Source of the DNA: Actinoplanes siamensis
Lineage (GTDB): Bacteria; Actinomycetota; Actinomycetes; Mycobacteriales; Micromonosporaceae
Assembly (NCBI RefSeq): GCF_016862395.1
Contig: NZ_BOMW01000033.1
Span: forward strand, 62,001 to 126,000
Direction of reading: 5' to 3'
Length of the DNA: 64,000 bases
Shown: one piece after another, positions 6,501 to 15,295 of the stretch
Layout of the letters: the number at the start of each line of letters is the position of its first letter
Position numbering within the stretch: the stretch's first letter is position 1
Notes under the pieces: model-generated
What the model was told of the DNA's origin: nothing
Database searches by the model: none
What the model saw: only the letters and a program-made list of their open reading frames with translations
Translations under genes and position numbers: made by a program

Positions 6501-8504
6501 TCAGGCGTGGATGTCCAGCCGCCCGGGGGTGACCCGCCGGGTCGCCACCGGGGCCGGCTCGGCCGGTCGATCGGCGCCGCCGCCGGTCTCGCCGCCCGTG
6601 CCGCGCCGGCCGCCGAAGCCGCCGCCCGCCTCGAACTGCTGCCGCGCCTGGTCCTGCTGCGGCGAACCCTGGCGCAGGTCCAGCGAGCAGTTCCCGAAGC
6701 CGGACTCCTGCAGGTCGCGCCGCAGGTCGTCGAGACCCGAGCGGAGCGCCTCGGTGCCGGCGTCGGTGCCGCCGGTGAGCTGCACGCTGATGTCGCCGTT
6801 GCGGATCTCCGCGACCACCTGCACCGGGCCCAGGTCGACCGGGTGCAGGTGCACGGTGAGCCGGTGCACGCCGTCCGGGTCCAGCCGCAGCGGCGCGATC
6901 CGCATCGCGATCTGCTCGGCCGGCGGGCCGGTCGGCACCGGCGTGCTGTTCTCCGCCACCGACGCGGCCGGGGTGGCCGCCGCGGCGGGTGCGGCGGCCT
7001 GCGGGCCGGTCACCCCGGGCAGCGGCGCACCGGGCGGAAGTCCGGCGTCGGCGCCGTCGGGCTGCGCCGCCGGGATCGTGGTGGGCACGGCGGGCGGTGC
7101 GGTCGCGGCCTCCGGATCGATCTCCCGGGTACCAAACGTGTCCGCCCCGCGCCCCGCGGAACTGTCCGAGCCGTCGCCCCCGGAGCCGGCGCCCGGACCG
7201 TTGCCGGAGCCGGCGCCCGGACCGTTGCCGGGGTCGGCGGCGGTGGCCGGAGCCGGAACCACGGCCGGCTGGGTCGCGTCACCGGGCGCCGCGGGGGCGG
7301 GGCCGGTGACGTCCGGTCCGGTGGTGGCGGTGGCCTGGGTCTCCGGTCCGGTGGCGGTGCCCTCGGTGCGGGCGGTGGCTGCCGGGTTCGCCCAGGCCGG
7401 GCGGGCCGGAGTGCCGGCGAGGTCGACACCCCGCTGATTCGGGTCGGCCTGCACCGGGCCGGCCGGGGTGGTTCCGGCCTGCGGCGTGCCGCCCTGGCCG
7501 CCGTTGCCGGGGACGCCCACACCGCCGGGCTGAGCCGTGCCGGGCGCGGTCCCGGCACCCGTGGCGGCGGGCGCGCCGGCCGCGACGCCGGCCCGGTCCG
7601 GTCCGGCCGCGAGCGCCTGGCCGGTTGCGTCCGGGCCGCCTGCCCGCGCCGCCCCGGTCGGGACAGCGCTGGGCCGGGTGCTGCCCGGGGTCGTCGTGCC
7701 GCCGGTCCCGGCCACACCGGTGACCGGTGCGGAGCCGGCGGCGTCCGAGGCGGCGGCCTCCGTGGTCGCCGCCGGAGCCGGGCTGGCCACGGAGAGCGCG
7801 GAGGCGGTCAAGGTCGCCGCGGTGGTCGCCGGCGCCGCCTGCTCAGTGGGCTGCTCGGCGCTCTTCTCGGCGCCGGCCGTCCGCTCCGCCGGGCCGGTCC
7901 CCGCGGTGTCCTTGGGACCCGCCGCGTCGGTCCTGGTCCTGGCCCCCCGGGCGCGGTGGGCGCGGTCCGGAGCGGGTGACTTCGCGGTGGTGTCCTGGTC
8001 GTCCCGGGTGCCGGAGACCTCGTCCGGCTCGTTCGCCGGCCGGTCGGTGCTCGCCCGGCTCGCGGTCGCGCGGTCGTCGGCGGCCCGGTCGGCGGCCGCC
8101 CGGCTCGTGGCGGCGCGGTTCAGGTTCGACCGCTGCGCCTCGTTCCGGTCCAGCTTCGCCCGGTCCAGGTCCGCCCGTTCGGCGGCGGCACGGTTGGTGG
8201 CCGCCCGCAGGTCGGCGGCCCGGTCCACGGCGGCCCGCGCGGCGGCCGCACGGTCCGTCGCGGCGCGGTCCGCGGCCTCCCGGCCGGCGGTGGCCCGGCC
8301 GGCGGTGGCCCGGTCCGCGGCGGCACGCGCCGACCGCAGCCGCGCGGCCTCCCCGGCCGTCTCGTCCCGGTCCTCGCGGCCCAGCTCGGCGGAGAGCGCC
8401 GAACCGAAGTCCAGCCCCTCCTCGCGCCGGCCGGCGGGTCGCCGACCGGTGTCGGCAGCGGGCCGCTGGTGGTCCGGGCCCGTCACAGAACTCGGCATGA
8501 TCAT
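6501..8504 (-). CDS. fliK: Flagellar hook-length control protein FliK
   Basis: FliK is a secreted ruler that measures hook length and triggers the FlhB switch. The C-terminal domain (about residues 555-625) carries the FliK signature: HRLTVHLHPVDLGPVQVVAE followed by an amphipathic region and DLRRDLQESGF. The N-terminal part contains 20 consecutive five-residue units each ending in Arg (8040-8339), followed by a long Thr/Ala/Pro/Gly-rich linker. The ATG at 8504 sits 4 nt after GAGGAG; ATG 8498 and GTG 8516 are alternatives. The product is 667 residues. It is the last gene of the fliJ-hydrolase-fliK unit. Confidence 0.93.
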   Translation of the reverse strand: MIMPSSVTGPDHQRPAADTGRRPAGRREEGLDFGSALSAELGREDRDETAGEAARLRSARAAADRATAGRATAGREAADRAATDRAAAARAAVDRAADLRAATNRAAAERADLDRAKLDRNEAQRSNLNRAATSRAAADRAADDRATASRASTDRPANEPDEVSGTRDDQDTTAKSPAPDRAHRARGARTRTDAAGPKDTAGTGPAERTAGAEKSAEQPTEQAAPATTAATLTASALSVASPAPAATTEAAASDAAGSAPVTGVAGTGGTTTPGSTRPSAVPTGAARAGGPDATGQALAAGPDRAGVAAGAPAATGAGTAPGTAQPGGVGVPGNGGQGGTPQAGTTPAGPVQADPNQRGVDLAGTPARPAWANPAATARTEGTATGPETQATATTGPDVTGPAPAAPGDATQPAVVPAPATAADPGNGPGAGSGNGPGAGSGGDGSDSSAGRGADTFGTREIDPEAATAPPAVPTTIPAAQPDGADAGLPPGAPLPGVTGPQAAAPAAAATPAASVAENSTPVPTGPPAEQIAMRIAPLRLDPDGVHRLTVHLHPVDLGPVQVVAEIRNGDISVQLTGGTDAGTEALRSGLDDLRRDLQESGFGNCSLDLRQGSPQQDQARQQFEAGGGFGGRRGTGGETGGGADRPAEPAPVATRRVTPGRLDIHA
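8040..8339 (-). repeat. Twenty consecutive Arg-ended pentapeptide units inside fliK
   Basis: The encoded protein breaks without a gap into 20 pentads, most of the form A-A-x-D-R (for example AAADR, AATDR, ADLDR, AKLDR, SNLNR). Every fifth residue is Arg from 8339 down to 8040, then the pattern stops at a Pro. Some units match the A-(D/N)-L-x-x rule of pentapeptide-repeat beta-helices; most have Ala or Thr at the central position. Confidence 0.9.
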
Positions 8505-8533
8505 CTGACTCCTCACCGCTGGAAGTGGAGGTC

Positions 8534-9517
8534 TCAGCCGCCGAGCGCGGCCAGTGCCTTCTGGACCTTCGGCACGTATGCCTGGGTCTCGCTGAACGGC
8601 GGGATGCCGCCGTACCGGTGCACCGCGCCGCCGCCCGCGTTGTACGCGGCCAGCGCCAGCGGCACCGACTTGAACTCCTTCAACAGCCCGCGCAGCATCT
8701 TCGCGGCGCCGTTCACCGCCTGCTCCGGGTCGAACGCGTCGGTCACCCCCAGCCCCTTCGCGGTGCCCGGCATCAGCTGCATCAGACCCTGCGCGCCGGC
8801 CTTGCTGACCGCCCTGGGGTTGTACCCGGACTCCACCTTCGCGACCGCGGCCAGCAGCTTCGGCGAGACGTCGTAGCGCGCGCCGGCCTTGACGAACAGG
8901 TCCGCGTACGGCACCCCGGGCAGCCCGCCACCGGCCGCCGACCCACGCAGCCCGGCTGGCCGCAGCGACGACATGTCCTGCACCGCGACGGCCGGCACGT
9001 CGTCGAGGATGCGCCGGATGTGCGTCGGACGCTCGTACACCGACTGGATCTTGACGTGGTCGCCGGGCTTCGGCGCCGCGATCATCTTGTTGTCGCCGAT
9101 GTAGATGGCCACGTGGTCCACCGGCGAGTCGAACGCGAGCACGTCACCCGGCTTGGCGTCGGCCAGGCTCGCCACCGGGCGGCCCGCGGTCGCCTGCTGC
9201 CAGGAGTTGCGCGGCAGCTTGATCCCCAGGTCTCCGTAGACCTGCTGGACCAGGCCGGAACAGTCCAGGCCCTTCTTCGGGTCGGTGCCGCCGAAGACGT
9301 ACGGCGTACCCAGGTACCCGCGCGCGGCGGTGACCACGTCGTCCCCGGACGGGCCGGCCGCCGCGGCCTTGCCCTGGCCGGTCCCGGTCGCCTGGGCCAG
9401 CGCCGACGCGAACTTGCCTCCGGACGTGCCGGTCACCGCCGGGGGCGGCGAGTTCAGACCGAGCTGCTCCTGCAACTCGGCGACGCGGGACAGCACTCCG
9501 CTGACACCCAGGCTCAT
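8534..9517 (-). CDS. Bifunctional NlpC/P60 peptidase - SLT lytic transglycosylase of the flagellar operon
   Basis: This is a predicted cell-wall hydrolase that cuts both peptide and glycan, probably to open peptidoglycan for the rod, the job FlgJ does in Proteobacteria. Residues ~58-160 form an NlpC/P60 domain with catalytic Cys86 (LDCSGLV) and His135 (DHVAIYIG). Residues ~205-320 form a soluble-lytic-transglycosylase domain with catalytic Glu229 (KVESGYNPRA) and GAQGLMQLMPGTA. No signal peptide is seen, which fits export by the flagellar apparatus itself (inference). Its ATG overlaps the fliJ stop (ATGA), and fliK follows within 30 bp. Confidence 0.92.
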   Translation of the reverse strand: MSLGVSGVLSRVAELQEQLGLNSPPPAVTGTSGGKFASALAQATGTGQGKAAAAGPSGDDVVTAARGYLGTPYVFGGTDPKKGLDCSGLVQQVYGDLGIKLPRNSWQQATAGRPVASLADAKPGDVLAFDSPVDHVAIYIGDNKMIAAPKPGDHVKIQSVYERPTHIRRILDDVPAVAVQDMSSLRPAGLRGSAAGGGLPGVPYADLFVKAGARYDVSPKLLAAVAKVESGYNPRAVSKAGAQGLMQLMPGTAKGLGVTDAFDPEQAVNGAAKMLRGLLKEFKSVPLALAAYNAGGGAVHRYGGIPPFSETQAYVPKVQKALAALGG

Positions 9518-9987
9518 GCATTGCTCCCGTTCTTCTCGGCGGAACTCGGCGTCTCCACGCCACGGGCGGCATTCCGTGCCTTCGCGGTGACCGCCAACTC
9601 GTCGAGGTTGGCCTGATCGGTGCGCAGATCGTGGGCCTGGACCGTGGCGGCGTGCCGCTCGGCCAACATCTCCACGGCGCGTCTGCGCTTCGCGGCGTCG
9701 GTGAGGGCGGCCATCTTCTCCCGCTCGGCCTCTTCGGCGTCGGTGACCATCCGCTGCGCGCCGAACACGCCGGCGGCCAGCGACTGCCGCGCCACCAGCG
9801 CGGCGACCATGGCCCGGGCGGACCCCTCGGTCGGCGCGTCGGCGCCGACCAGATCCAGCCTTCGGCGTTTGACCAGGGCCTGCGCCTCCCGGATCTCCGC
9901 TCGCGACTGGAACAGTTCCCCGCGCGCGGCGTCCTCCTGTGCCTTGCGCGCACGCAGCACGGGGGTGAGTCGGAAGATGCGGTTCAC
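9514..9987 (-). CDS. fliJ: Flagellar export chaperone-like protein FliJ
   Basis: FliJ is the coiled-coil stalk of the FliH-FliI ATPase complex. The 157-residue, almost fully helical, charged product starts MNRIFRLTPVLRARKAQED, typical of FliJ (short basic N-terminus, FRL...VL). It contains long Ala/Arg/Glu heptad-like stretches. It opens a three-gene unit with the wall hydrolase and fliK. A FliA-type promoter lies 44 bp upstream, so it is probably transcribed separately from fliI, which ends 297 bp away. Confidence 0.87.
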   Translation of the reverse strand: MNRIFRLTPVLRARKAQEDAARGELFQSRAEIREAQALVKRRRLDLVGADAPTEGSARAMVAALVARQSLAAGVFGAQRMVTDAEEAEREKMAALTDAAKRRRAVEMLAERHAATVQAHDLRTDQANLDELAVTAKARNAARGVETPSSAEKNGSNA

Positions 9988-10284
9988 GTTGGCCTCCTAG
10001 CGGCGGGGCGACGGGCCCTCACACTCCCGGTTCGGCCCGCGTCGGGATCCGCTGAGCCCCTGCACCCAACCCGCAACGCCCCGCACCGCCACACCGGGCC
10101 CCGCACCACATACGGCCCAGCCGCGCGCACCGCTCACCACGCGCAGCGCTCACCACGCGCAGCCGGTGTCCGGCTGGGCGTGATGGGTGTGTCCGGGCGG
10201 TCGAGACCCCTCTGGGTGCCAGCCGTGAGCGTGCGCGAGGTGGCCGGCGGCAGTGCGGCCGGCGCCGCGGTGAGCCGGCGGAGG
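9988..10284. other. fliI-fliJ intergenic region
   Basis: No coding sequence is supported here. The region holds a FliA-type promoter for fliJ (10031-10056). Just beyond its -35 is a GCA-repeat pair (GCACCCA, 4 nt, GCAACGC; 10062-10079) loosely like the TcrA box of Actinoplanes. A perfect 16-bp tandem duplication lies at 10131-10146 and 10147-10162. The rest is GC-rich spacer. Confidence 0.7.
10031..10056 (-). promoter_or_regulatory. FliA-type promoter of fliJ unit
   Basis: Read on the minus strand, this is CTCA-N16-GCCGAA (CTCA at 10056-10053, GCCGAA at 10036-10031), an exact match to the motility sigma consensus of this group. It lies 44 bp before the fliJ start and points at fliJ-hydrolase-fliK. 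Confidence 0.75.
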
Positions 10285-11592
10285 TCAGGTGGTGGCGAGC
10301 AGGGCCCGCAGCGCGGCCCAGGCGCCTTCGGCCGTGACCCGCTCGTCGAGGTCCTGGCGCAGGAAGGCGCTGATCCGCGGCCACGCCGCATTGGCGCGGT
10401 CGGCCTCCGGGTTGGTGCCCGGGACGTACGCGCCGATCTCCACCAGCTCGCGGACCTCCCGGTGGGCGGCCATCAGCCGGCGCAGCTCGGCGGCGTCCGC
10501 GCGCTGCTCGCGCGTGGTGATCTTGTTGGCCACCCGGGAGATCGAGTCGAGGGCCTGGATGCTGGGGAAGTGGCCGGCGGTGGCCAGCTTGCGGTCCAGC
10601 ACGATGTGGCCGTCCAGGATCGAGCGGGCCGCGTCCGCGATCGGCTCGTTGTGGTCGTCGCCCTCGACCAGGACCGTGTAGAGGCCGGTGATGCTGCCCC
10701 GGGCACCCGGCCCGGCGCGTTCCAGCAGCGAGGCCAGCATCGCGAAGACCGACGGCGGGTAGCCGCGGGTGGCCGGCGGCTCGCCGACCGAGAGGCCGAC
10801 CTCGCGCTGGGCCATCGCCGCGCGCGTCACGCTGTCCATCATCAGCAGCACGTCGGAACCCTCGTCCCGGTAGTACTCGGCGATCCGGGTGGCCACCGAG
10901 CCGGCCCGGAGCCGGACCAGCGGGGGCGTGTCCGAGGTGGCGATCACCACCACGGACCGGGCCAGGCCCTCCTCGCCGAGGTCGTGCTCGATGAACTCGC
11001 GCACCTCGCGGCCCCGCTCGCCGACCAGGGCGACCACGTTCAGCTCCGCCGAGGTGCCCCGGGTGATCATGCTCATCAGGGTGGACTTGCCGACGCCGGA
11101 GCCGGCGAAGATGCCGATCCGCTGGCCGCGGCCGCACGGGACGAGGGTGTCCAGCACCCGTACGCCCAGGGACATCGGCCGGTCGACGAGCTGGCGCTCC
11201 ATCGCCGAGGGCGGGGCCTGATCGATCGAGACCAGCTCGCCGCGCAGCGGGGGCCCGCCGTCCATCGGACGGCCCAGGCCGTCCAGGATCCGGCCGCGCA
11301 GGTCGGGTCCGACGGCGATGCGCAGCGGCCCGCCGGTGCTCTTGGCCGGGGTGCCGGCGCCGATCCCGGCGATCGGGCCGAGCGGCAGGCAGTTCAGCTG
11401 TTGCCCGTCCAGGGCCGCGACCTCGGCGAGCACCGCGTCCGGCCCCTCGCCGATCTGCAGCAGCTCGCCGACGCGGGCCTCCAGCCCGCTCACCGTCACC
11501 CGCAGGCCCACGGCCCCGGTGACCCGGCCGCTGACCGAGGGCCGGGCCGCGGCGATCGCGCTGCGCATGCGGTGCTGGAAGACATCGGTCAT
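10285..11592 (-). CDS. fliI: Flagellum-specific ATPase FliI
   Basis: FliI is the hexameric ATPase that unfolds and delivers export substrates; it is related to the F1 beta subunit. The 435-residue length is typical. Walker A is GIFAGSGVGKST (Lys169), the Walker B Asp is D253 (LLMMDSVTR), and GERGREVREF and GYPPSVFAML are further family motifs. The ATG at 11592 follows the fliH stop by 11 nt, so it is in the flgB-fliI operon. A 297-bp spacer with a new promoter follows. Confidence 0.97.
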   Translation of the reverse strand: MTDVFQHRMRSAIAAARPSVSGRVTGAVGLRVTVSGLEARVGELLQIGEGPDAVLAEVAALDGQQLNCLPLGPIAGIGAGTPAKSTGGPLRIAVGPDLRGRILDGLGRPMDGGPPLRGELVSIDQAPPSAMERQLVDRPMSLGVRVLDTLVPCGRGQRIGIFAGSGVGKSTLMSMITRGTSAELNVVALVGERGREVREFIEHDLGEEGLARSVVVIATSDTPPLVRLRAGSVATRIAEYYRDEGSDVLLMMDSVTRAAMAQREVGLSVGEPPATRGYPPSVFAMLASLLERAGPGARGSITGLYTVLVEGDDHNEPIADAARSILDGHIVLDRKLATAGHFPSIQALDSISRVANKITTREQRADAAELRRLMAAHREVRELVEIGAYVPGTNPEADRANAAWPRISAFLRQDLDERVTAEGAWAALRALLATT

Positions 11593-11603
11593 GGTGGACT
11601 TCT

Positions 11604-12272
11604 TCAGATTCGGAGGGCTTCCCGCGCCCGTTGCACCGCGGCCGCGATGGTCGCGTCGACGGTCGCGGTGCCGGTCTCGGCGACCGCGTCGCCGGGCCGG
11701 AGGGTCGGGTCGGCGTGCAGTTTGATTGGACGGCCCTGGTACTCGAAGGTGCCGTCCTCGTCGTCGACCAGGTGGGCGTAGTCGTCGGGGTGCAGGCGGA
11801 CCAGCATGTCGCCGTGTTCCGGCGCCGCGGTCATCGCCCGCCGCAGCGCGTCCCGCCCGCGTCCCTCGTCGTCGTGCAGGGTGCGCCCGACGATCGCCTC
11901 GGCCAGCTCGAACGCGCTGCTCAGCACGACTTCCTGCAGCTCGGTGAAGGTCGGCATGAGCTGGTTCTCCAGCTCGGTGACGGCCCGGCCGAGCGCGTTC
12001 ACGGCCTGCGCCAGGGCCGCCGACCGCCGCTGCTCGTGGTGTTCCTCGGCGGCCCGCGCGCGAGCCGCGGCCTCCTCGGCGGCGGCCGCGGCATCGCGTT
12101 TGCCCTGCGCCCAGCCTTCCGCGTAGCCGGTGGTCCGGGCCTGCTGACGGGCCTCCTCCAGCAACTTCGGGTCGTTCGGGTCGGGCATCCGCAGGTCGGT
12201 GGCGAACCGGGCGGCGGCGGCGCTCTGCGCCACCGCGCCGCGGATGACCGGGCCGTCAGGCGATGAGCTCAT
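11604..12272 (-). CDS. fliH: Flagellar assembly protein FliH
   Basis: FliH regulates FliI and links it to the C-ring. The 222-residue product has a helical Ala/Glu/Arg-rich middle with repeated AEGWAQGKRDAA-type turns (about residues 50-90). It has a FliH/V-ATPase-E-like C-terminal half (LAEAIVGRTL, then VRLHPDDYAHL). The ATG at 12272 lies inside the end of fliG (17-nt overlap) with GAGG just upstream, so the two are coupled. A longer reading from 12332 would run through fliG and is rejected. Confidence 0.88.
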   Translation of the reverse strand: MSSSPDGPVIRGAVAQSAAAARFATDLRMPDPNDPKLLEEARQQARTTGYAEGWAQGKRDAAAAAEEAAARARAAEEHHEQRRSAALAQAVNALGRAVTELENQLMPTFTELQEVVLSSAFELAEAIVGRTLHDDEGRGRDALRRAMTAAPEHGDMLVRLHPDDYAHLVDDEDGTFEYQGRPIKLHADPTLRPGDAVAETGTATVDATIAAAVQRAREALRI

Positions 12273-13281
12273 CGGCCTCGCCACCACGCTGGATCTCGAT
12301 CTGGCCGGAGTCCTCCAGGGTGCGGATGACACCGACGATCTTGGCCTGTGCCTCCTCGACCATCTTGACCTTGACCGGGCCGAGCAGGTCCATCTCCTCC
12401 AGGAGGTTCTCCCGGCCGCGCTCGGAGAGGTTCTTGGTGACCTTGTCGCGCACGCTCTCCGGGACGCCCTTGAGGGCGGTGGCCAGGTCGGCCGGCTCCA
12501 CCTGGCGCAGGATCAGCTGCACCGCGCGCTCCTCGAGGTTCACGATGTCCTCGAACATGAACATCCGGCGCCGGATCTCCTCGGCCAGCTCCGGGCTGCG
12601 GGCGTCGAGGGCCTCCAGGATGAGCCGCTCGGTGGTGCGGTCGGCACGGTTGATGATGTCGACCAGCGGCTGCAGGCCGCCGACCGTGGAGAGCTCGTCC
12701 GGCTGCAGCACGCTGGACAGCTTGCGCTGCAGGGCGCTCTCCACCTGGCGGATGATGTCCGGCGAGGTACGGTCCATGATCGCGATGCGGTGGGCAACCT
12801 CGGTCTGCACCTCCAGCGGCAGGCCGGCCAGGATCGACGAGGCCAGCGCCGCCGGGATGTGCGCGAGCACCAGGGCGATCGTCTGCGGGTGCTCGTACTG
12901 GACGTAGGAGAGCAGCTGCCGCGGGTCGGCGTGGCTCAGGAAGTTGAACGGGATGTCGTTCATCGACGCTTCGAGCCGGTCCAGGATCAGCGCCGCGCGT
13001 TCCTTGCCGAGGGACGCCTCCAGCAGCTCACGGGCGTAGTCCATGCCACCGGACCCGGCGAACCGGGTGGTCGCCATGGCATAGAACTCGTCCAGCACGT
13101 CGTCGACCTGGACGGGGTCGAGCTTGCCCAGCCGCGCGACTTCCGCGGAGAGCATCTCGACCTCCTTCTCCGACATGTTCGCGAGCACCTGCGCGGATTG
13201 CTCCTTGCCGAACTGGATCAGCATGATCGCGGCTTTGCGGACGCCCGTCATGGAGAGCGTGGTGAGCGCGGGTGTGGTCAA
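12256..13281 (-). CDS. fliG: Flagellar motor switch protein FliG
   Basis: FliG sits on the MS ring and turns stator force into rotation. The 341 residues contain all three regions: an N-domain binding FliF (TGVRKAAIMLIQFGKEQSAQVL), the middle EHPQ motif (YEHPQTIALVLAHI, about residue 128) and the C-terminal torque helix (ARSPELAEEIRRRMFMFEDI, about 227-246). The start is TTG 13281, six bases after GGAG; an internal ATG (13251) has no Shine-Dalgarno. It overlaps fliH at its 3' end and follows fliF by 40 bp. Confidence 0.97.
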   Translation of the reverse strand: MTTPALTTLSMTGVRKAAIMLIQFGKEQSAQVLANMSEKEVEMLSAEVARLGKLDPVQVDDVLDEFYAMATTRFAGSGGMDYARELLEASLGKERAALILDRLEASMNDIPFNFLSHADPRQLLSYVQYEHPQTIALVLAHIPAALASSILAGLPLEVQTEVAHRIAIMDRTSPDIIRQVESALQRKLSSVLQPDELSTVGGLQPLVDIINRADRTTERLILEALDARSPELAEEIRRRMFMFEDIVNLEERAVQLILRQVEPADLATALKGVPESVRDKVTKNLSERGRENLLEEMDLLGPVKVKMVEEAQAKIVGVIRTLEDSGQIEIQRGGEADELIA

Positions 13282-13321
13282 CGCGTACTCCTAGAACCGT
13301 CTTTCTTGCCTTCTGGGGGTG

Positions 13322-14941
13322 TCAGTGGTGCGTCGCGTCGGCGGACATCCAGCCGCGCAACAGAGTCGCCATCTCGTCCGGCTTCTCCTTGACCATCTCC
13401 TCGATCTCGCGGTGCCGTTCCTCGCGAGCCTCGTCGTGCTCCTCCACGGGCACGCCGCTCTCCAGCATCCCGGCCGCGTGCATGGCCTGGGTGGCCTCCA
13501 GCTCGGCCTGGCGCTGCGCGTCCAGCGCGGCCTGCATCTGCTCCAGGTGCGCCTTCTCCTCGGCGCTGAGCTGCTGGCGGCGCTGGGCCCGCCGGCTGGC
13601 CCGCCAGGCCAGGAAGATCAGCAGCAGCACCACGGAGGCGAGCGCGCCGGTCTTGATCAGGGTGAGCTGCTTGTTCTGCTTCTCCGCGGCGGCCGCGGCG
13701 GCCAGTTCGTCCTTGGCCGACTGCTGGGCCGAGGTGTCGAACGGCATGGCGCTGACCGCGATGGTGTCGCCGCGGGTGGAGTCCACCCCGGCGGCCGAGC
13801 TGATCAGCTGCTGCACCTGGGTCGGGTCGATGGCGGCCGCGGTGGTGCTGTCCAGCAGGACCGCGACGCTGAGCCGGCGGATGCTGCCCGGCGCCTTCCG
13901 GCGGACCTCGCGCACCTCGTTGACGGCGTTCTGCCGGGCCTCGTTCTTGTTGGCGTACTGCCCGTTGGAGCCGGCGCCGTTCGGGACCTGGATGTTGTCC
14001 GGGCCCAGCACGCCGCCGTTGCCGACGCCGTTGCCGCTGTAGGTCTCGGAGCTGTTGGTCTCGGAGAGCGACGGGAGGGAGGGGTCGGAGCTGTACTTCT
14101 TGCTGCTCGTCTCGGTCGAGTCGAAGTCCAGGTCGGCGGTGACGGTGACGACCGAGTGCGAGGGCCCGACCAGCCGGTCCAGCATGCCCTGCAGCGAGGC
14201 GTTCATCCGGTTCTGGAATTCGACGGTCTGTGCCTCCGAGCCGCTGTCCCCGCCGGTGGCGATGGCGGCGCCGCCGCCCGTGGAGAGGATCTTGCCGTCC
14301 GCGCCGGCGACGGTGACCTGGGTCGGGTCGAGGCCTTCGACGCTGGACGCGACCAGGTGCACGATGGCCTGGACCTGGTCGCCGTTGAGCGGTGCGGTGG
14401 ACTTCGAGGCGACCAGCACCGAGGCGGTCGGTTTGGCGCTGTTGTCGGCGAAGACGTCCTTCTTCGGCAGCACGAGGTGCACGGTGGCCGCCTCGACGCC
14501 GTCGATCGACTTGATCGTCTTGGCCAGCTCGCCCTCCAGCGCCCGCTGGTAGTTGGCGTGCTGCATGAAGTCGCTGGTGGTGATGCCCTGCTGGTCCAGC
14601 AGCGAATAGCCGGTGCCCTCGTCGTTGGGCAGGCCCTCGCCGGAGAGCTGGAGACGCAGGGTGTTCACCTGGTCCTGCGGCACCATGATGGTCTGGCCGT
14701 CGTTGGCCAGTTCGTACTTGGTGCCGGCCTTCTGCAGCGACTCGACGATGGCGCCGGCGTCCTTGGTCGACAGGTTGTTGAACAGGATGGCGTACGACGG
14801 TTTGGCCGCCCACGTCGCGAAGAAGTACCCACCGACGACGATGGCCAGCACCGCGAAGATCGTGACAGCCTTCTGTCCCGGCGTGAAGGACTTGAAGGTG
14901 TCCGTGATGCGGCGTACCGGTGCGGGAAGGCGGTCAGTCAT
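13322..14941 (-). CDS. fliF: Flagellar MS-ring protein FliF
   Basis: FliF builds the MS ring, the first assembled part of the basal body. The 539 residues have one membrane span near the N-terminus (~25-45), a YscJ/FliF ring-building domain with LVLPKKDVFADN near residue 165, a Ser/Gly-rich periplasmic loop (~275-330), and a second span near 430. The charged C-tail binds FliG. The ATG at 14941 follows the fliE stop closely. Confidence 0.97.
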   Translation of the reverse strand: MTDRLPAPVRRITDTFKSFTPGQKAVTIFAVLAIVVGGYFFATWAAKPSYAILFNNLSTKDAGAIVESLQKAGTKYELANDGQTIMVPQDQVNTLRLQLSGEGLPNDEGTGYSLLDQQGITTSDFMQHANYQRALEGELAKTIKSIDGVEAATVHLVLPKKDVFADNSAKPTASVLVASKSTAPLNGDQVQAIVHLVASSVEGLDPTQVTVAGADGKILSTGGGAAIATGGDSGSEAQTVEFQNRMNASLQGMLDRLVGPSHSVVTVTADLDFDSTETSSKKYSSDPSLPSLSETNSSETYSGNGVGNGGVLGPDNIQVPNGAGSNGQYANKNEARQNAVNEVREVRRKAPGSIRRLSVAVLLDSTTAAAIDPTQVQQLISSAAGVDSTRGDTIAVSAMPFDTSAQQSAKDELAAAAAAEKQNKQLTLIKTGALASVVLLLIFLAWRASRRAQRRQQLSAEEKAHLEQMQAALDAQRQAELEATQAMHAAGMLESGVPVEEHDEAREERHREIEEMVKEKPDEMATLLRGWMSADATHH

Positions 14942-14942
14942 G

Positions 14943-15293
14943 TCAGGCCTGCATCCTCATGATTTCCTGGAAGGCCTCGACGGCCTTGTTACGAACGGCG
15001 AGAGTCATCTGGAGCCCGAGGGACGCCTCGTTCGCGGCCATCGTGTACTGGGCCGGGTCCTGCAGCGTTCCGTTGGCGACCTGGACGGCGAGGTCGCTCG
15101 CCTTGTCCTGGGAGGCTTGGACGCTCTCCAAGCCCTTGGACAGCATCCGGGCGAAGTCGGCGTTCGGACTGGGTGTCTTGGCCGTCTCGTCCAGGTTCAA
15201 CTCATCCGAAATACCAGACATTCCGAGTTTGCCCGAGATGCCGGAGATTCCGTTGAAGCCGGAGATCGCGCCGATGGGATTGATCGCGCTCAT
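14943..15293 (-). CDS. fliE: Flagellar hook-basal body protein FliE
   Basis: FliE is the adaptor between MS ring and rod. The 116-residue product starts at ATG 15293, two bases after the flgC stop. Its N-terminus is Gly/Ile/Ser-rich with a short GISG-type repetition. The C-half is typical of FliE: ADFARMLSKGLESV, then AANEASLGLQMTLAVRNK and a terminal EAFQEIMRM. Tight spacing to flgC and fliF shows one operon. Confidence 0.95.
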   Translation of the reverse strand: MSAINPIGAISGFNGISGISGKLGMSGISDELNLDETAKTPSPNADFARMLSKGLESVQASQDKASDLAVQVANGTLQDPAQYTMAANEASLGLQMTLAVRNKAVEAFQEIMRMQA

Positions 15294-15295
15294 GA

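Noticed and set aside
11112..11781. Long plus-strand open frames over fliI, fliH and fliG
   Set aside because: They are antisense to clear flagellar genes and read as His/Arg/Asp-rich low-complexity protein.
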